From positions 1 to 64,000 of the forward strand of contig NZ_JAFBIQ010000005.1 of assembly GCF_021531315.1 (NCBI RefSeq): DNA of 64,000 nucleotides, written 5' to 3'. This document shows, piece after piece, positions 24,138 to 33,244 of the stretch (position 1 is its first letter; every line of letters begins with the position of its first letter). Source of the DNA: Oscillibacter valericigenes (GTDB lineage Bacteria; Bacillota; Clostridia; Oscillospirales; Oscillospiraceae). The position numbers and the translations under genes are program-made. The notes under the pieces were generated by a model. It searched no databases, had not been told where the DNA came from, and saw only the letters and a program-made list of their open reading frames with translations.

Positions 24138-24962
24138 ATGAACTTCTCCCTCAAAACCTCCCTTTTGCGGCTCGTGCAGGGCTTCATCATCGGCGCGGGC
24201 GGCATCCTGCCGGGCATCTCCGGCGGCGTGCTGTCGGTCATCTTCGGCATCTACCGGCCGGTGATGGAGGTGCTGGCGCACCCGCGCGAGGGACTGCGCC
24301 GCAACCTTTCCCTCCTGCTGCCTGTGGGCGTCGGCGCGATCCTTGGCTTTCTCTGCGGCGGCGGGCTGATCCTCGTGCTGTTCGACCACTCGGAGAAGCT
24401 TGCGACCTGCCTGTTCATCGGCCTCATTCTCGGCACGCTGCCGAGCCTGTGGCACGAGGCGGGCGCGCAGGGGCGCGGCGGTGGTGCCTACCTCGCCTGT
24501 GCGGCGAGCTTTCTCGCCCTCTCCGCCGTTTTGCTCTACGCACAGTACGGCGCGTTCTACACGATGGAGGCGAATTTCTTCGGTTTTCTCTTCTGCGGCC
24601 TTTTGTGGGGGCTGAGCCTGATCGTGCCGGGCATGACCTCATCCTCCATTTTGATGGCGGTGGGCCTGTTCACGCCGATGGCCGAGGGCTTCGCGCGGCT
24701 CGACTTTGCGGTCATTCTGCCGTGGCTGCTCGGCATGGCGGCGGTCGTGCTGACGCTCGCGCGCGTGGTAAACTGGTGCTTTCAGGCGCACTATCCGCTT
24801 TTCTACCACGCCGTGTTCGGCATCGTGCTGGCCTCGACGCTCGTGATCATCCCCCTGCGCTATGACGGCGCGCGCGACGCGCTTTTGTGCCTCTTCGCCG
24901 CTGCGCTCGGCGCGCTCGCGGCCTATCTCAGCGCGAAGATACAGCCGAAGGAGGATGCATAA
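24138..24962 (+). CDS. DUF368 membrane protein, PopT-type undecaprenyl phosphate translocase
   Basis: A 274-residue polytopic protein. DUF368 (PopT) proteins have been shown in other bacteria to return undecaprenyl phosphate across the membrane, recycling the lipid carrier for wall synthesis. The family motif GFIIGAGGILPGISGGVL occurs at the N-terminus and is echoed by LSLIVPGMTSSSIL in the second half, giving the internal-repeat topology. The start codon directly abuts the stop of the dehydrogenase gene. Function here is assigned by family. Confidence 0.88.
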   Translation: MNFSLKTSLLRLVQGFIIGAGGILPGISGGVLSVIFGIYRPVMEVLAHPREGLRRNLSLLLPVGVGAILGFLCGGGLILVLFDHSEKLATCLFIGLILGTLPSLWHEAGAQGRGGGAYLACAASFLALSAVLLYAQYGAFYTMEANFFGFLFCGLLWGLSLIVPGMTSSSILMAVGLFTPMAEGFARLDFAVILPWLLGMAAVVLTLARVVNWCFQAHYPLFYHAVFGIVLASTLVIIPLRYDGARDALLCLFAAALGALAAYLSAKIQPKEDA

Positions 24963-24970
24963 GAACATAA

Positions 24971-25006
24971 AAAGTCGGCAGGAACCGTATGGCTCCTGCC
25001 GACTTT
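24971..25006. terminator. Bidirectional terminator between convergent genes
   Basis: AAAGTCGGCAGGA and TCCTGCCGACTTT hairpin, followed by CTTAC on the plus side and by TTTTTATG on the minus side. Confidence 0.8.
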
Positions 25007-25007
25007 C

Positions 25008-25526
25008 TTACCCTCTCTTCCGCCTTCGATACAGCCGTGCGAAGCGGTGCAGCAGCTCATCATAGAGAAGGAGCAGCACCGCGCCGAGCGCAACTGTTAC
25101 CGCGATGAGCCATGGGGCGGTCGCCGCCAGCTCGCGCGTTACCGCGTCGAGCTTGAAAACAAAAATGATGAGCGCGTACATCCCGCCGACAGCGAGGACA
25201 TAGAGCCCCAGCTTTGCGAGAAGGCGCGGCGCGCGGCTGCCGACCGCGTCGAGCCGCGGCTGCACGAGCGGATAGTAGCCCAGTGCGCAGAAGAGCAGCG
25301 CAGACTCCTTGTCCGGCCCCAGCAGCAGCCCCAGGAGGGCGGCGGCGAAAAAGCAGCACCACCGATAGCTCTTGCGGCACTCCTCGCGCACGGGCAGCAG
25401 GCAGACCGAGGCAAGCAGCGGACAGGCGTAGAGGGCCAGCGGCAGCACGCCGCCGAGAAAAAGGAAAATGACCGCCAGCGCGCCGAACATACTCGCAAGC
25501 GCCAGCTCCCTTGTCTGTTGTCTCAT
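25008..25526 (-). CDS. Small integral membrane protein, unknown function
   Basis: A 172-residue protein with about five hydrophobic helices (for example ASMFGALAVIFLFLGGVLPL and LIAVTVALGAVLLLLYDELL) and a very basic C-terminus (RRRKRG). The opening RELALASMFGALAVIF resembles that of membrane S-component-like or DUF2232-like proteins, but I cannot assign a family. The ATG at 25526 has AGGAGTG upstream. It follows ftsH on the same strand but a terminator separates them. Confidence 0.75.
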   Translation of the reverse strand: MRQQTRELALASMFGALAVIFLFLGGVLPLALYACPLLASVCLLPVREECRKSYRWCCFFAAALLGLLLGPDKESALLFCALGYYPLVQPRLDAVGSRAPRLLAKLGLYVLAVGGMYALIIFVFKLDAVTRELAATAPWLIAVTVALGAVLLLLYDELLHRFARLYRRRKRG

Positions 25527-25544
25527 AAAAACACTCCTGACGGA

Positions 25545-25570
25545 AAAGCGCCGCCCGCGGGCGGCGCTTT
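25545..25570 (-). terminator. Terminator of ftsH
   Basis: Near-perfect palindrome AAAGCGCCGCCCGCGGGCGGCGCTTT; on the minus strand followed by TCCG. Confidence 0.75.
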
Positions 25571-25574
25571 CGTT

Positions 25575-27731
25575 TTATTCGTTTTCGGACTTCTCCGCGC
25601 CATCGCCCTCCGCGGACGGTGCGCTGTCCGCGCCGCTCTCGGCGCTCGCGTCGGTGTCGGAGCTTTCCGGCGCAGGCGTTTCGCCTTCCGGCTTTTCCCC
25701 GTCCGGCTGCGGCGCCTCGATCTTCTCGCTCGTCATGGCGATGTGACGGGCAGGCGCCTCGATGGTGCTCGGCACAGAGGGGCGGAAGCCCTCCTCGCTC
25801 TTGCGGGTAGAGGCGTAGGCGTCCTCGACCGTCGCGGGATCGCGGCCCTCGAGAATGGCGACCATTTCGCCGCCGGTGATCGTCTCCTTCTCAAGAAGAT
25901 AGGCGACGACCTTGTGCATATCGTCCGCATTCTCCTCAATGACCTTCACTGCGTCGGCGTAGCACTTTTCAAGGATCTCCTTGACCGCCTTGTCCATGAC
26001 TGCGGCAGTCTCCTGCGCACAGTCGAGGCCGTAGCCGCCGTCGAGATACTGGCTGCGGACCGAGCCGAGCGCCATCATGCCGAACTCGTCGCTCATGCCG
26101 TACATGGCGACCATGTTGCGCGCGATGTTCGTAGCCTCCTGAATGTCCTGAGAGGCGCCGTTGGTCATCGTGTGCATGATGACCTCCTCGGCGGCGCGGC
26201 CGCCCATGGAAACGGAGATCTTCGCCATCAGCTCGTCGCGGGTGCGCAGGTTCGTCTTATCCTCCTCGGGCATGAGGAGCGTGTAGCCGAGACTCCCCTC
26301 GGTGTGGGGCACGATGGTGATCTTCTGCACGGGCTCGGCGTTTTTCTGCTTGTAGGCGACCATCGCGTGGCCGACCTCGTGGTAGGCGACGAGCTTCTTT
26401 TCAAACTCGGTGAGGACGCTGTTCTTCTTCTCGCTGCCCGCAATAACGAACTCAAAGGCCGCAAGCATATCCTCCTGCGAAACGAACTTGCGTCCCTTGC
26501 GCACAGCGCGCAGCGCCGCCTCGTTGACGATGTTGGCAAGGTCCGCACCGACGCAGCCGGCGGTCGCGAGCGCGACCTTCTTGAGGTCGACATCCTCGCC
26601 GAGCTTGATGTTGCGCGTGTGCACCTCGAGCGTCGCGATGCGGCCGGCGAGATTTGGGCGGTCGATGGTGATGCGGCGGTCAAAGCGGCCGGGGCGCAGC
26701 AGCGCCTGATCGAGTACCTCGGGGCGGTTGGTCGCGGCGAGGACGATGATGCCCTTGCCGGGATCGAAGCCGTCCATCTCGGCGAGCAGCTGGTTGAGCG
26801 TCTGCTCGCGCTCGTCGTTGCCGCCGCCGAAGCGGGAGTCGCGCGTCTTGCCGATGGCATCGATCTCGTCGATGAAGATGATGCAGGGCGCTACCTTCGA
26901 TGCCTCGGCGAAGAGGTCGCGCACGCGGCTCGCGCCGACGCCCACGAACATCTCCACAAAGCCGGAGCCGGAGATGGAGAAGAAGGGTACATTCGCCTCA
27001 CCGGCAACAGCCTTGGCCAGCAGTGTTTTGCCCGTACCCGGAGGGCCGACGAGCAGCGCGCCGCGCGGCAGCTTTGCGCCGATCTCGGTGTACTTCTGCG
27101 GGTTGTGCAAAAAGTCGATGATCTCGACGAGGCTCTCCTTCGCCTCGTCCTGCCCCGCGACATCGGCAAAGGTGACGCCGGTGGTCTTTTCCATATAGAC
27201 CTTCGCGTTGGCCTTGCCCACACTGCCAAGGCCGCCAAAGCCGCCGCCGGTCTTTTTGCTGATAAAGCGCATCATCAGGATGAACGCACCCACCATCAGC
27301 ACCGTCGGCAGGACATAGTTGACCATCAGCGCCATGAGCAGCGAATCGTCCGCCGTGTAGGGCTTATAGTACTTCACACCATACTCCTCAAGCAGGGGCA
27401 GCAGCTCCGGGTCGTTGAGCGGCGAGGTGTAGAGAAGGTATTCGCCGGTATATTCCCTGCCCTTCTCGTCGGTGTAGGCGACGCCCTTGGCCGGCGTGAT
27501 GTTGAGCAGCTTGTCGGTGATCTCGACCTCGCTGACCTTGCTCTCCTTCACCATCTCGACGAACTCGTCGTAGCGGATGTAGCAGGCGCTTTCGGTGAGT
27601 TTCTTTGTGTCCATCGCCGCAAGCAGGTAGTTGAAGCCGATGGTCAGCACCAGCGCCCAGATGAGCAGCGGGAATACGCCCTTGCGGCGGTCGCCGTTCT
27701 TGTTGTTTTTGTTTTTATCGTTCTGATCCAT
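25575..27731 (-). CDS. ftsH: ATP-dependent zinc metalloprotease FtsH
   Basis: A 718-residue membrane AAA+ protease that extracts and degrades membrane and soluble proteins. Two membrane helices (about 18-40 and 130-155) flank an extracytoplasmic domain. The AAA+ module has Walker A GPPGTGKT (about 228-235), Walker [12 protein letters not shown] and an SRH region (PGRFDRRI); the zinc site is HEVGH at 451-455, where the usual alanine is valine. A C-terminal extension of about 75 residues is highly acidic and Ser/Pro rich. ATG 27731 follows AAAGGAAAT. Monocistronic, with a good promoter. Confidence 0.97.
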   Translation of the reverse strand: MDQNDKNKNNKNGDRRKGVFPLLIWALVLTIGFNYLLAAMDTKKLTESACYIRYDEFVEMVKESKVSEVEITDKLLNITPAKGVAYTDEKGREYTGEYLLYTSPLNDPELLPLLEEYGVKYYKPYTADDSLLMALMVNYVLPTVLMVGAFILMMRFISKKTGGGFGGLGSVGKANAKVYMEKTTGVTFADVAGQDEAKESLVEIIDFLHNPQKYTEIGAKLPRGALLVGPPGTGKTLLAKAVAGEANVPFFSISGSGFVEMFVGVGASRVRDLFAEASKVAPCIIFIDEIDAIGKTRDSRFGGGNDEREQTLNQLLAEMDGFDPGKGIIVLAATNRPEVLDQALLRPGRFDRRITIDRPNLAGRIATLEVHTRNIKLGEDVDLKKVALATAGCVGADLANIVNEAALRAVRKGRKFVSQEDMLAAFEFVIAGSEKKNSVLTEFEKKLVAYHEVGHAMVAYKQKNAEPVQKITIVPHTEGSLGYTLLMPEEDKTNLRTRDELMAKISVSMGGRAAEEVIMHTMTNGASQDIQEATNIARNMVAMYGMSDEFGMMALGSVRSQYLDGGYGLDCAQETAAVMDKAVKEILEKCYADAVKVIEENADDMHKVVAYLLEKETITGGEMVAILEGRDPATVEDAYASTRKSEEGFRPSVPSTIEAPARHIAMTSEKIEAPQPDGEKPEGETPAPESSDTDASAESGADSAPSAEGDGAEKSENE

Positions 27732-27797
27732 GTATCTGATTTCCTTTCGGCCCGCGCCGGTGGGCGCAGGCGATCACTTGCCATGTTGTATTAAGGT

Positions 27798-27826
27798 ATT
27801 GTAGCATACCCCTCTTGGTTTCACAA
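27798..27826 (-). promoter_or_regulatory. Promoter of ftsH
   Basis: TTGTGA (27821-27826) and TACAAT (27798-27803), 17 bp apart, on the minus strand. Confidence 0.8.
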
Positions 27827-27870
27827 GCGCCGCGGTATGAATTTTCGGTGAATTTTTGTCCGCTTTCCTC

Positions 27871-27899
27871 TTTATCTCGCACCGCGGTTGTGGTATAGT
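27871..27899 (+). promoter_or_regulatory. Putative promoter of rlmB and the downstream operon
   Basis: TATAGT (27894-27899) with an upstream TGG (extended -10), about 39 bp before rlmB; the -35 TTTATC (27871-27876) is poor. Confidence 0.55.
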
Positions 27900-27937
27900 G
27901 TGTTATGTGTACGAATTTTGACCGGGAGGAACGGTTT

Positions 27938-28750
27938 ATGTCGAAGGAATTTGAAGCAAAGCGCGGCGCGCGCGGCACGGCGGAAAGGTTTCCCCTGCGC
28001 GAGCGCGACGCCGAGGCGGACGGCATTATCGAGGGCCGCAACGCCGTGACCGAGGCGCTGCGCGCCGGCGCGCCCATCGATAAGATTTTCATCGCCCGCG
28101 GCGAGACGGACAAAACGCTCGGCCACATCGCCTCCACCGCCCGCGCGGCGGGCGTCGTGGTAGTCGAGGCAGACCGCCGCAAGCTTGACTACATGAGCGC
28201 GACGAAGGCGCACCAGGGCGTCATCGCCCTTGCCGCTGTGCGCGAGTACGCGAGCGTGGAGGATATTCTCGCCATCGCCCGCGAGCGCGGGGAGGCTCCC
28301 CTGCTCGTGGTGTGCGACGAGATCAGCGACCCGCACAACCTCGGCGCCATCATCCGCACGGCGGAGTGCGCGGGCGCGCACGGCGTCATCATCCCCAAGC
28401 GCCGCAGCGCGGGTCTGACGAGCATCGTCGGCAAGACGAGCGCGGGCGCGGTGAGCTATCTGCCCGTCGCGCGCGTGCCGAATATCCCCGCGCTGCTGAA
28501 GGAGCTTCAGCAGCAGGGCGTGTGGGTCTTCGGCACTGCCGCCGAGGGCACGACCGCGCTCTACGAGGCCGATCTCAAGGGCCCCGCGGCCATCGTCATC
28601 GGCAGCGAGGGCGACGGCATGGGACGGCTCGTGCGCGAGGGCTGCGATTTTCTCGTCAGCATCCCGATGAAGGGGCACATCTCGTCGCTCAACGCCTCGG
28701 CCGCCGCCGCCATTTTGCTCTACGAGGCCGTGCGCCAGCGTTTTGGCTGA
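27938..28750 (+). CDS. rlmB: 23S rRNA 2'-O-methyltransferase (RlmB/SpoU family)
   Basis: A 270-residue SAM-dependent SPOUT enzyme that methylates a ribose 2'-OH, in the RlmB case guanosine 2251 of 23S rRNA. The N-terminal substrate-binding domain (GRNAVTEALRAGAPIDKIF) is followed by the three SpoU motifs: DEISDPHNLGAIIRTAE, VIGSEGDGM and IPMKGHISSLNASAA, which build the knot and SAM pocket. ATG 27938 follows GGGAGGAAC. It begins a run of closely spaced plus-strand genes leading into the ECF uptake cluster; gaps of about 30 bp and no terminators suggest co-transcription. Confidence 0.93.
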   Translation: MSKEFEAKRGARGTAERFPLRERDAEADGIIEGRNAVTEALRAGAPIDKIFIARGETDKTLGHIASTARAAGVVVVEADRRKLDYMSATKAHQGVIALAAVREYASVEDILAIARERGEAPLLVVCDEISDPHNLGAIIRTAECAGAHGVIIPKRRSAGLTSIVGKTSAGAVSYLPVARVPNIPALLKELQQQGVWVFGTAAEGTTALYEADLKGPAAIVIGSEGDGMGRLVREGCDFLVSIPMKGHISSLNASAAAAILLYEAVRQRFG

Positions 28751-28781
28751 CGCGCGCTGCGATCATTTGCGAGGTCTTTTC

Positions 28782-30896
28782 ATGGATCATAACAAGGAAT
28801 GGGAATTTGAACAAACACTCGCCGAGTCCGAGTTTCTGCTGCGTGACGCCGCGCGCAGCGCGTCGGACGAGGCGGACCTGACGCTCGAGAGCATCCTTGC
28901 GGAGTTCGGCTCCGCGGCGTCGGACGAGGGCATGAGTACGGAGCCGGAGGGCATCGAGCCGCCCGCGCCCTGTCCTCCCGTGCAGGTGGACGATGGCACG
29001 AAAGCGCCGCACGACGAGCCGAAGGACGAGCCGGACACAGTGAGCTTGCAGGATGTGCTGGAGAGCACCGTGCAATCCGTGCTCGACGAGGGCAGTGCGG
29101 AGGAGCCGCCGGAGCTGCTGCCGCCGCGCCGCCGCTGGCTCTTCTCGCGCAAAAAAATGCGCGACACCGAGCAGCTTTACGCACCCGCCGAGCAGGAGCG
29201 GGAGGAAACGCCGGAGGAGGCGGAGAATGTTGAGGAACCGGAGGACTTTTTCACCGAGGACTTCGGCGAGCGGGACGATTCCCCCGAGCCGGACGCCGCC
29301 TCTCTGGCCGCCGACTACCGCGGCGACGCCCGCGCGGGGCTTCGCAGCGCGCGGGCCGCACTATCGGTCACGGCGCTCTCGTGGTGTGCGCTGCTGCTCG
29401 ATCACTTTGCCCTGATGCCCGCGCTCTTCGCCGAGGAAAGGCTGCTGAACTGCCTGCCGTTTTTCATTCTTGAGCTGCTCGTGTGCGTCCTCGGGCGCGA
29501 TGTGTTCGTCTACGCCTTTGAGCAGCTCCGCGCGAGGACCGTCACCTACGAGCTGCTCTCCTCGCTCGCCTGCGTCGTCACGCTCGCGGACACAGCGATC
29601 GACTTTTTCCTGCCTGAGCGCGCGGCGCTCGCGCCGCCCTTCCACGCGGTCGCCATGCTGGGCATGACTGCCGCGCTCTATGGGCGCGCGCTGCTCTTCG
29701 GTGCGCTCTACGACACCTTCCGCGTTGCGGCGGTCGGCGAGCCGGACTATCTTGTCACCGTCACCGCGGGAGGCGCGGCCAAGCGCCGCGGCAGCGCGCG
29801 CGGCTTTGCCCGCTGCGCGCAGCGGGAGGACGCCGCCTCGCACTGGCAGAGCGTGCTGCTGCCCGTGCTGCTCACCGCCTCGCTCGTATTTGCCGCGCTC
29901 GCTACACTGCGGCGCGGCGAGCGGCTGCTCTTTTTGTGGAACTGGAGCGTGCTGCTCACGGCGGTCAATACACTCGCCTTCCCGCTGAGCTATTCCCTGC
30001 CGCTGCGCCGGCTGACGCGGCGCTTTGTGAAGTCCGGCAGTGCGCTGGCGGGCTATGTGGGCGCAAACCGCCTGCGCCGAAGCAACTGCGTCATCCTCAC
30101 CGACACCGACCTCTTCCCGCCCGGCACGGTCAGTCTCAACGGCCTGAAGATCTACGGCGAGGAGAGCGGCAAGGTCATCTCTTACGCCGCCACGATGGCC
30201 CACGCCTCGCAAAGCGGCCTGAGCCGCCTGTTCGACACGCTCCTTGAGAGTGAGGGCGGCAAGCTTGAGCCGCTCGACGACCTGAGCTTTTATGAGGAGG
30301 GCGGCATTTCCGGCCTCATTCACGGCGAGACCGTGCTCTTCGGCACCGCCGCCTTCTGCCGCAAGATGCACATTGCGATGCCCGGCGCTCTGAACCTCAA
30401 AACCGGTGCGTTCCTTGCGGTGGACGGCTCGCTCATCGCCGTTTTTGCCGTCAAGTACCTCGCGGCGGAGAATGTGGACTGGGCGCTCCACGCGCTCAAG
30501 CGCAACCGTATCACGCCCGTGCTCGCCGTGCGCGACGCCCAGCTCACGCCCGCGCTTTTAAAGCGCAAGTTCGGCACCGACGCCCGCGCCGTCTACCCCA
30601 CGGTCTCCACGCGCCTCGCGCTCTCGGAGAAGGACGGCGAGCACCCCTACGCCCTGCTCTACCGCGAGGGGCTGATGCCCTTCGCAGAGATCGCCGTCGG
30701 CAGCAAGCGTCTGGTCCATGCCGTGCGCATGGCCGCCGTGCTCTCACTGGCAAGCAGCGCGGTAAGTGCGCTGCTTGCGTTCTATCTCACCTCTGTCGGC
30801 GCGTACAGTGCGCTCACGCCCGTTTCCATGCTGGTGTACCTTCTGCTATGGGCGCTCGCCGCGCTCATCGAAGGCATTTGGGTGGACCGCTACTGA
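28782..30896 (+). CDS. Degenerate P-type-ATPase-like membrane protein
   Basis: A 704-residue protein. Residues 1-190 are acidic, low-complexity and probably disordered (Glu, Pro and Asp rich). Several membrane helices follow (about 200-420), then a cytoplasmic region arranged like the P and N domains of P1B ATPases, and two final helices. Where P-type pumps have DKTGT it reads ILTDTDLFPPGT (D441, D443); the fragment GETVLFGTAAFCRKM followed by FLAVDGSLIAVFAV mimics the N-domain/hinge layout, but no TGES, DKTGT or GDGxNDxP motif survives. It therefore should not autophosphorylate normally. ATG 28782 follows GCGAGG. Fold assignment is by pattern, not proven. Confidence 0.7.
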   Translation: MDHNKEWEFEQTLAESEFLLRDAARSASDEADLTLESILAEFGSAASDEGMSTEPEGIEPPAPCPPVQVDDGTKAPHDEPKDEPDTVSLQDVLESTVQSVLDEGSAEEPPELLPPRRRWLFSRKKMRDTEQLYAPAEQEREETPEEAENVEEPEDFFTEDFGERDDSPEPDAASLAADYRGDARAGLRSARAALSVTALSWCALLLDHFALMPALFAEERLLNCLPFFILELLVCVLGRDVFVYAFEQLRARTVTYELLSSLACVVTLADTAIDFFLPERAALAPPFHAVAMLGMTAALYGRALLFGALYDTFRVAAVGEPDYLVTVTAGGAAKRRGSARGFARCAQREDAASHWQSVLLPVLLTASLVFAALATLRRGERLLFLWNWSVLLTAVNTLAFPLSYSLPLRRLTRRFVKSGSALAGYVGANRLRRSNCVILTDTDLFPPGTVSLNGLKIYGEESGKVISYAATMAHASQSGLSRLFDTLLESEGGKLEPLDDLSFYEEGGISGLIHGETVLFGTAAFCRKMHIAMPGALNLKTGAFLAVDGSLIAVFAVKYLAAENVDWALHALKRNRITPVLAVRDAQLTPALLKRKFGTDARAVYPTVSTRLALSEKDGEHPYALLYREGLMPFAEIAVGSKRLVHAVRMAAVLSLASSAVSALLAFYLTSVGAYSALTPVSMLVYLLLWALAALIEGIWVDRY

Positions 30897-30926
30897 GCAT
30901 TTTTACAAAGAACAGGAGAAAAGCAC

Positions 30927-32510
30927 ATGAAAAAACGCACACTATCCCTGCTGACGGCCCTTGTGATGGCTGTCAGCCTGCTGCCTGCCACGAGTCGGGC
31001 AGTGGAGACCGATCCGATCGAAACGACGCCCCTCCCCGCGCAGGCCGATCTTCCCTTCGGCGACATTTCCGCGGGCGCGTGGTACGCCGACGCGGTGCGC
31101 TACGCCTATGAAAACGGCCTGATGTCCGGCATTTCCGAGAAGGCGTTTGCCCCCGACGGCACGGCGACGCGCGGCCAGATCGTCACGATCCTCTGGCGGC
31201 TCGCAGGAAAGCCCGTGGTCAACTACGCCATGCGCTACGACGATGTGAACGAGGGCGCGTGGTACGGCGAGGCCGTGCGTTGGGCAGCGTCCACAGGCGT
31301 CGTCACAGGCTACAACGAGAGCCGCTTTGCTCCCAACGATGCGATCACGCGCGAGCAGCTCGCCGCGATCCTCTACCGCTGCGCCAAGGCGCAGGGGCAG
31401 GGCTTCAGTGGCATGTGGTACTTCCCGCTGCGCTACGACGATGCAACGGCCATCAGCGAGTGGGCAGACGAGGCGATGCACTGGTGCGTGATGAAGGGCA
31501 TCCTCAGCGGCACGAGCGACACGACGCTCGCGCCCCGCGCCATCGCCAAGCGCGCGGAGCTGGCAGCCATTCTCCAACGCTTCTGCACCCTGCCCAAGGA
31601 GGAGGCTGCCGAGAGCGCGGCGCAGACCGCCTATGAAAGCGCGGCGGCCTATCTTCGCGCCGCAGTCCCCGCACCGCAGTATGGCGGCGAGTGGGTCGTA
31701 CTCGCCCTTGCGCGCGGCGGCGCGGATGTAGAGGGGGCTTACCTCACCAACTACCGCGCCGCGCTGGAGCAGAGTGTCCGCGAGAGCAAGGGCGTGCTGA
31801 GCGAGCGCAAATACACCGAGTACAGCCGCGTGATCCTCGCGCTCTCTGCGCTGGAGTGCGACGCGCGGAGCGCCGCGGGCTATGACCTGACGCTCCCGCT
31901 CGGTGACTACGACAAGGTATCGGCGCAGGGCGTAAACGGCGTGATCTACGCGCTCCTCGCGCTCGACAGCCGCGACTATCCCATGCCGCAGAACGCGGAG
32001 GCAGGCAAACAGGCGACACGGCAGCTGTATGTGGACGCCATCCTGTCCTCTCAGCTCTCGAACGGCGGCTGGAGCTACATGGGCGAGGAGGCCGACCCCG
32101 ACCTGACCGCAATGGCTTTGCAGGCGCTTGCAAGGTATCAGAGCCAAAGCGAGGTCAAGGCGGCAACCGACCGTGCGCTCGCTCGGCTTTCCGCGATGCA
32201 GGACGCCGACGGCGGCTTTTCCTCCTGGGGGGCGCAGAACGCTGAGAGCTGCGCGCAGGTGCTCCTTGCGCTCAGCGCGCTGGGCATCGGCACCGAGGAT
32301 GCACGCTTTGTCAAAAACAGCCGCAGCGTGCTCGACGCGCTGCTGACCTATCAGACCGCCGATGGCGGATTCCGCCATGAACGCGGCGGAGAGACAAATC
32401 TCATGGCGAGTGAACAGGCGGCCTGTGCGCTCGCGTCGCTCGTCCGCGCCGAGCGCGGCGAGAGCGGCTTTTATCAGATGGCGGCGCTCACACAGCGTGC
32501 CGCCGCGTAA
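30927..32510 (+). CDS. SLH-domain surface protein with alpha/alpha-barrel (prenyltransferase/transcobalamin-like) repeats
   Basis: A 527-residue exported protein. A signal peptide (MKKRTLSLLTALVMAVSLLP) is followed by three SLH domains (about 43-90, 103-150, 165-212), which bind pyruvylated wall polymers, and by a C-terminal domain (about 230-520) of helical repeats with the signatures NGGWSYMG, DADGGFSSWG and TADGGFRHE. These are the alpha/alpha-barrel repeats of terpene cyclases/prenyltransferases and of the alpha domain of cobalamin carriers. With no cyclase DXDD motif visible and a DUF4430 gene next door, a ligand-binding barrel fits better than catalysis. AGGAG precedes the ATG by 9 bases. 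Confidence 0.88.
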   Translation: MKKRTLSLLTALVMAVSLLPATSRAVETDPIETTPLPAQADLPFGDISAGAWYADAVRYAYENGLMSGISEKAFAPDGTATRGQIVTILWRLAGKPVVNYAMRYDDVNEGAWYGEAVRWAASTGVVTGYNESRFAPNDAITREQLAAILYRCAKAQGQGFSGMWYFPLRYDDATAISEWADEAMHWCVMKGILSGTSDTTLAPRAIAKRAELAAILQRFCTLPKEEAAESAAQTAYESAAAYLRAAVPAPQYGGEWVVLALARGGADVEGAYLTNYRAALEQSVRESKGVLSERKYTEYSRVILALSALECDARSAAGYDLTLPLGDYDKVSAQGVNGVIYALLALDSRDYPMPQNAEAGKQATRQLYVDAILSSQLSNGGWSYMGEEADPDLTAMALQALARYQSQSEVKAATDRALARLSAMQDADGGFSSWGAQNAESCAQVLLALSALGIGTEDARFVKNSRSVLDALLTYQTADGGFRHERGGETNLMASEQAACALASLVRAERGESGFYQMAALTQRAAA

Positions 32511-32545
32511 GGCCGCGAAGAAAACCGTGAAAGGAGGGAGCGGAT

Positions 32546-33244
32546 GTGAAAACGACAAGGCGCCTCGGCGCATTTTTGCTGATGCTTGCGCTGCTGCTCG
32601 CCCTCGCGGGCTGCGGAGGGCAAGCGGCGCAGCCTCTGCCCGCACCGACGCAGGGCGAGACCATTCTGCCCGATGCGGCGCAGGAAACGGAGCCGCCGCA
32701 GAGCGGCGCGGTCGAACCGTCCGCTCCTGCCGACGCAGGACGGCAGGAGACCTCCACCGCTGCACCGCCGGAGTCGGGCACATCCGAGCCTCCCGCCGCG
32801 TCGGACAAGAAAATCGACGCGCCGAGCGAGCGCGCCGAGCGCGTCTGCACGATCTCCGTCTCCTGCGCGGCGATCCTGGAGCACCTTGACCGGCTCGCCC
32901 CGGAAAAGAGCGGTCTCGTCCCCGCGGACGGCATCTTGCTGGCGGCGACCGAGACGGAGTTCGCCGAGGGTGAGAGCGCCTTTGACCTGCTCAAGCGCGT
33001 GTGCCGCGCGAACAAAATACACATGGAGTTTTCCGAAACACCGGTCTATCAGTCCGCCTATGTCGAGGGCATCGGCAACCTCTACGAGTTTGACTGCGGC
33101 GAGGGCTCTGGCTGGATGTTCCGCGTCAACGGCGCGTTCCCGAATGTCGGCTGCTCACGCTATGCCCTTGAGGCGGGCGACAGCGTGGAGTGGCTCTACA
33201 CCTGCGACTTCGGCACGGACATCGGCGGAGGCCTCGCGCCATGA
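32546..33244 (+). CDS. DUF4430 lipoprotein (transcobalamin beta-domain-like)
   Basis: A 232-residue lipoprotein. The lipobox is LALAGC with the lipidated Cys at residue 23. A Pro/Ala/Glu/Gln-rich linker of about 85 residues leads to a C-terminal DUF4430 domain with ESAFDLLKRVCR, the segment SGWMFRVNGAFPNVGCSRYAL and the terminal GDSVEWLYT. In animal intrinsic factor and transcobalamin the same domain is the beta half that closes over cobalamin. The start is GTG at 32546 with AAGGAGG upstream (an ATG two bases earlier is followed directly by a stop). Its TGA overlaps the EcfT start. It probably sits on the outer membrane face, between the SLH barrel and the transporter. Confidence 0.85.
   Translation: MKTTRRLGAFLLMLALLLALAGCGGQAAQPLPAPTQGETILPDAAQETEPPQSGAVEPSAPADAGRQETSTAAPPESGTSEPPAASDKKIDAPSERAERVCTISVSCAAILEHLDRLAPEKSGLVPADGILLAATETEFAEGESAFDLLKRVCRANKIHMEFSETPVYQSAYVEGIGNLYEFDCGEGSGWMFRVNGAFPNVGCSRYALEAGDSVEWLYTCDFGTDIGGGLAP

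Noticed and set aside
25047-27794. 915-codon plus-strand frame opposite ftsH
   Set aside because: Antisense shadow of ftsH and the neighbouring membrane gene, with compositional bias typical of reversed GC-rich codons and no domain.
30896-30927. Cobalamin riboswitch ahead of the ECF cluster
   Set aside because: Only about 30 bases separate the genes and no B12-box-like sequence was seen there or upstream of rlmB.
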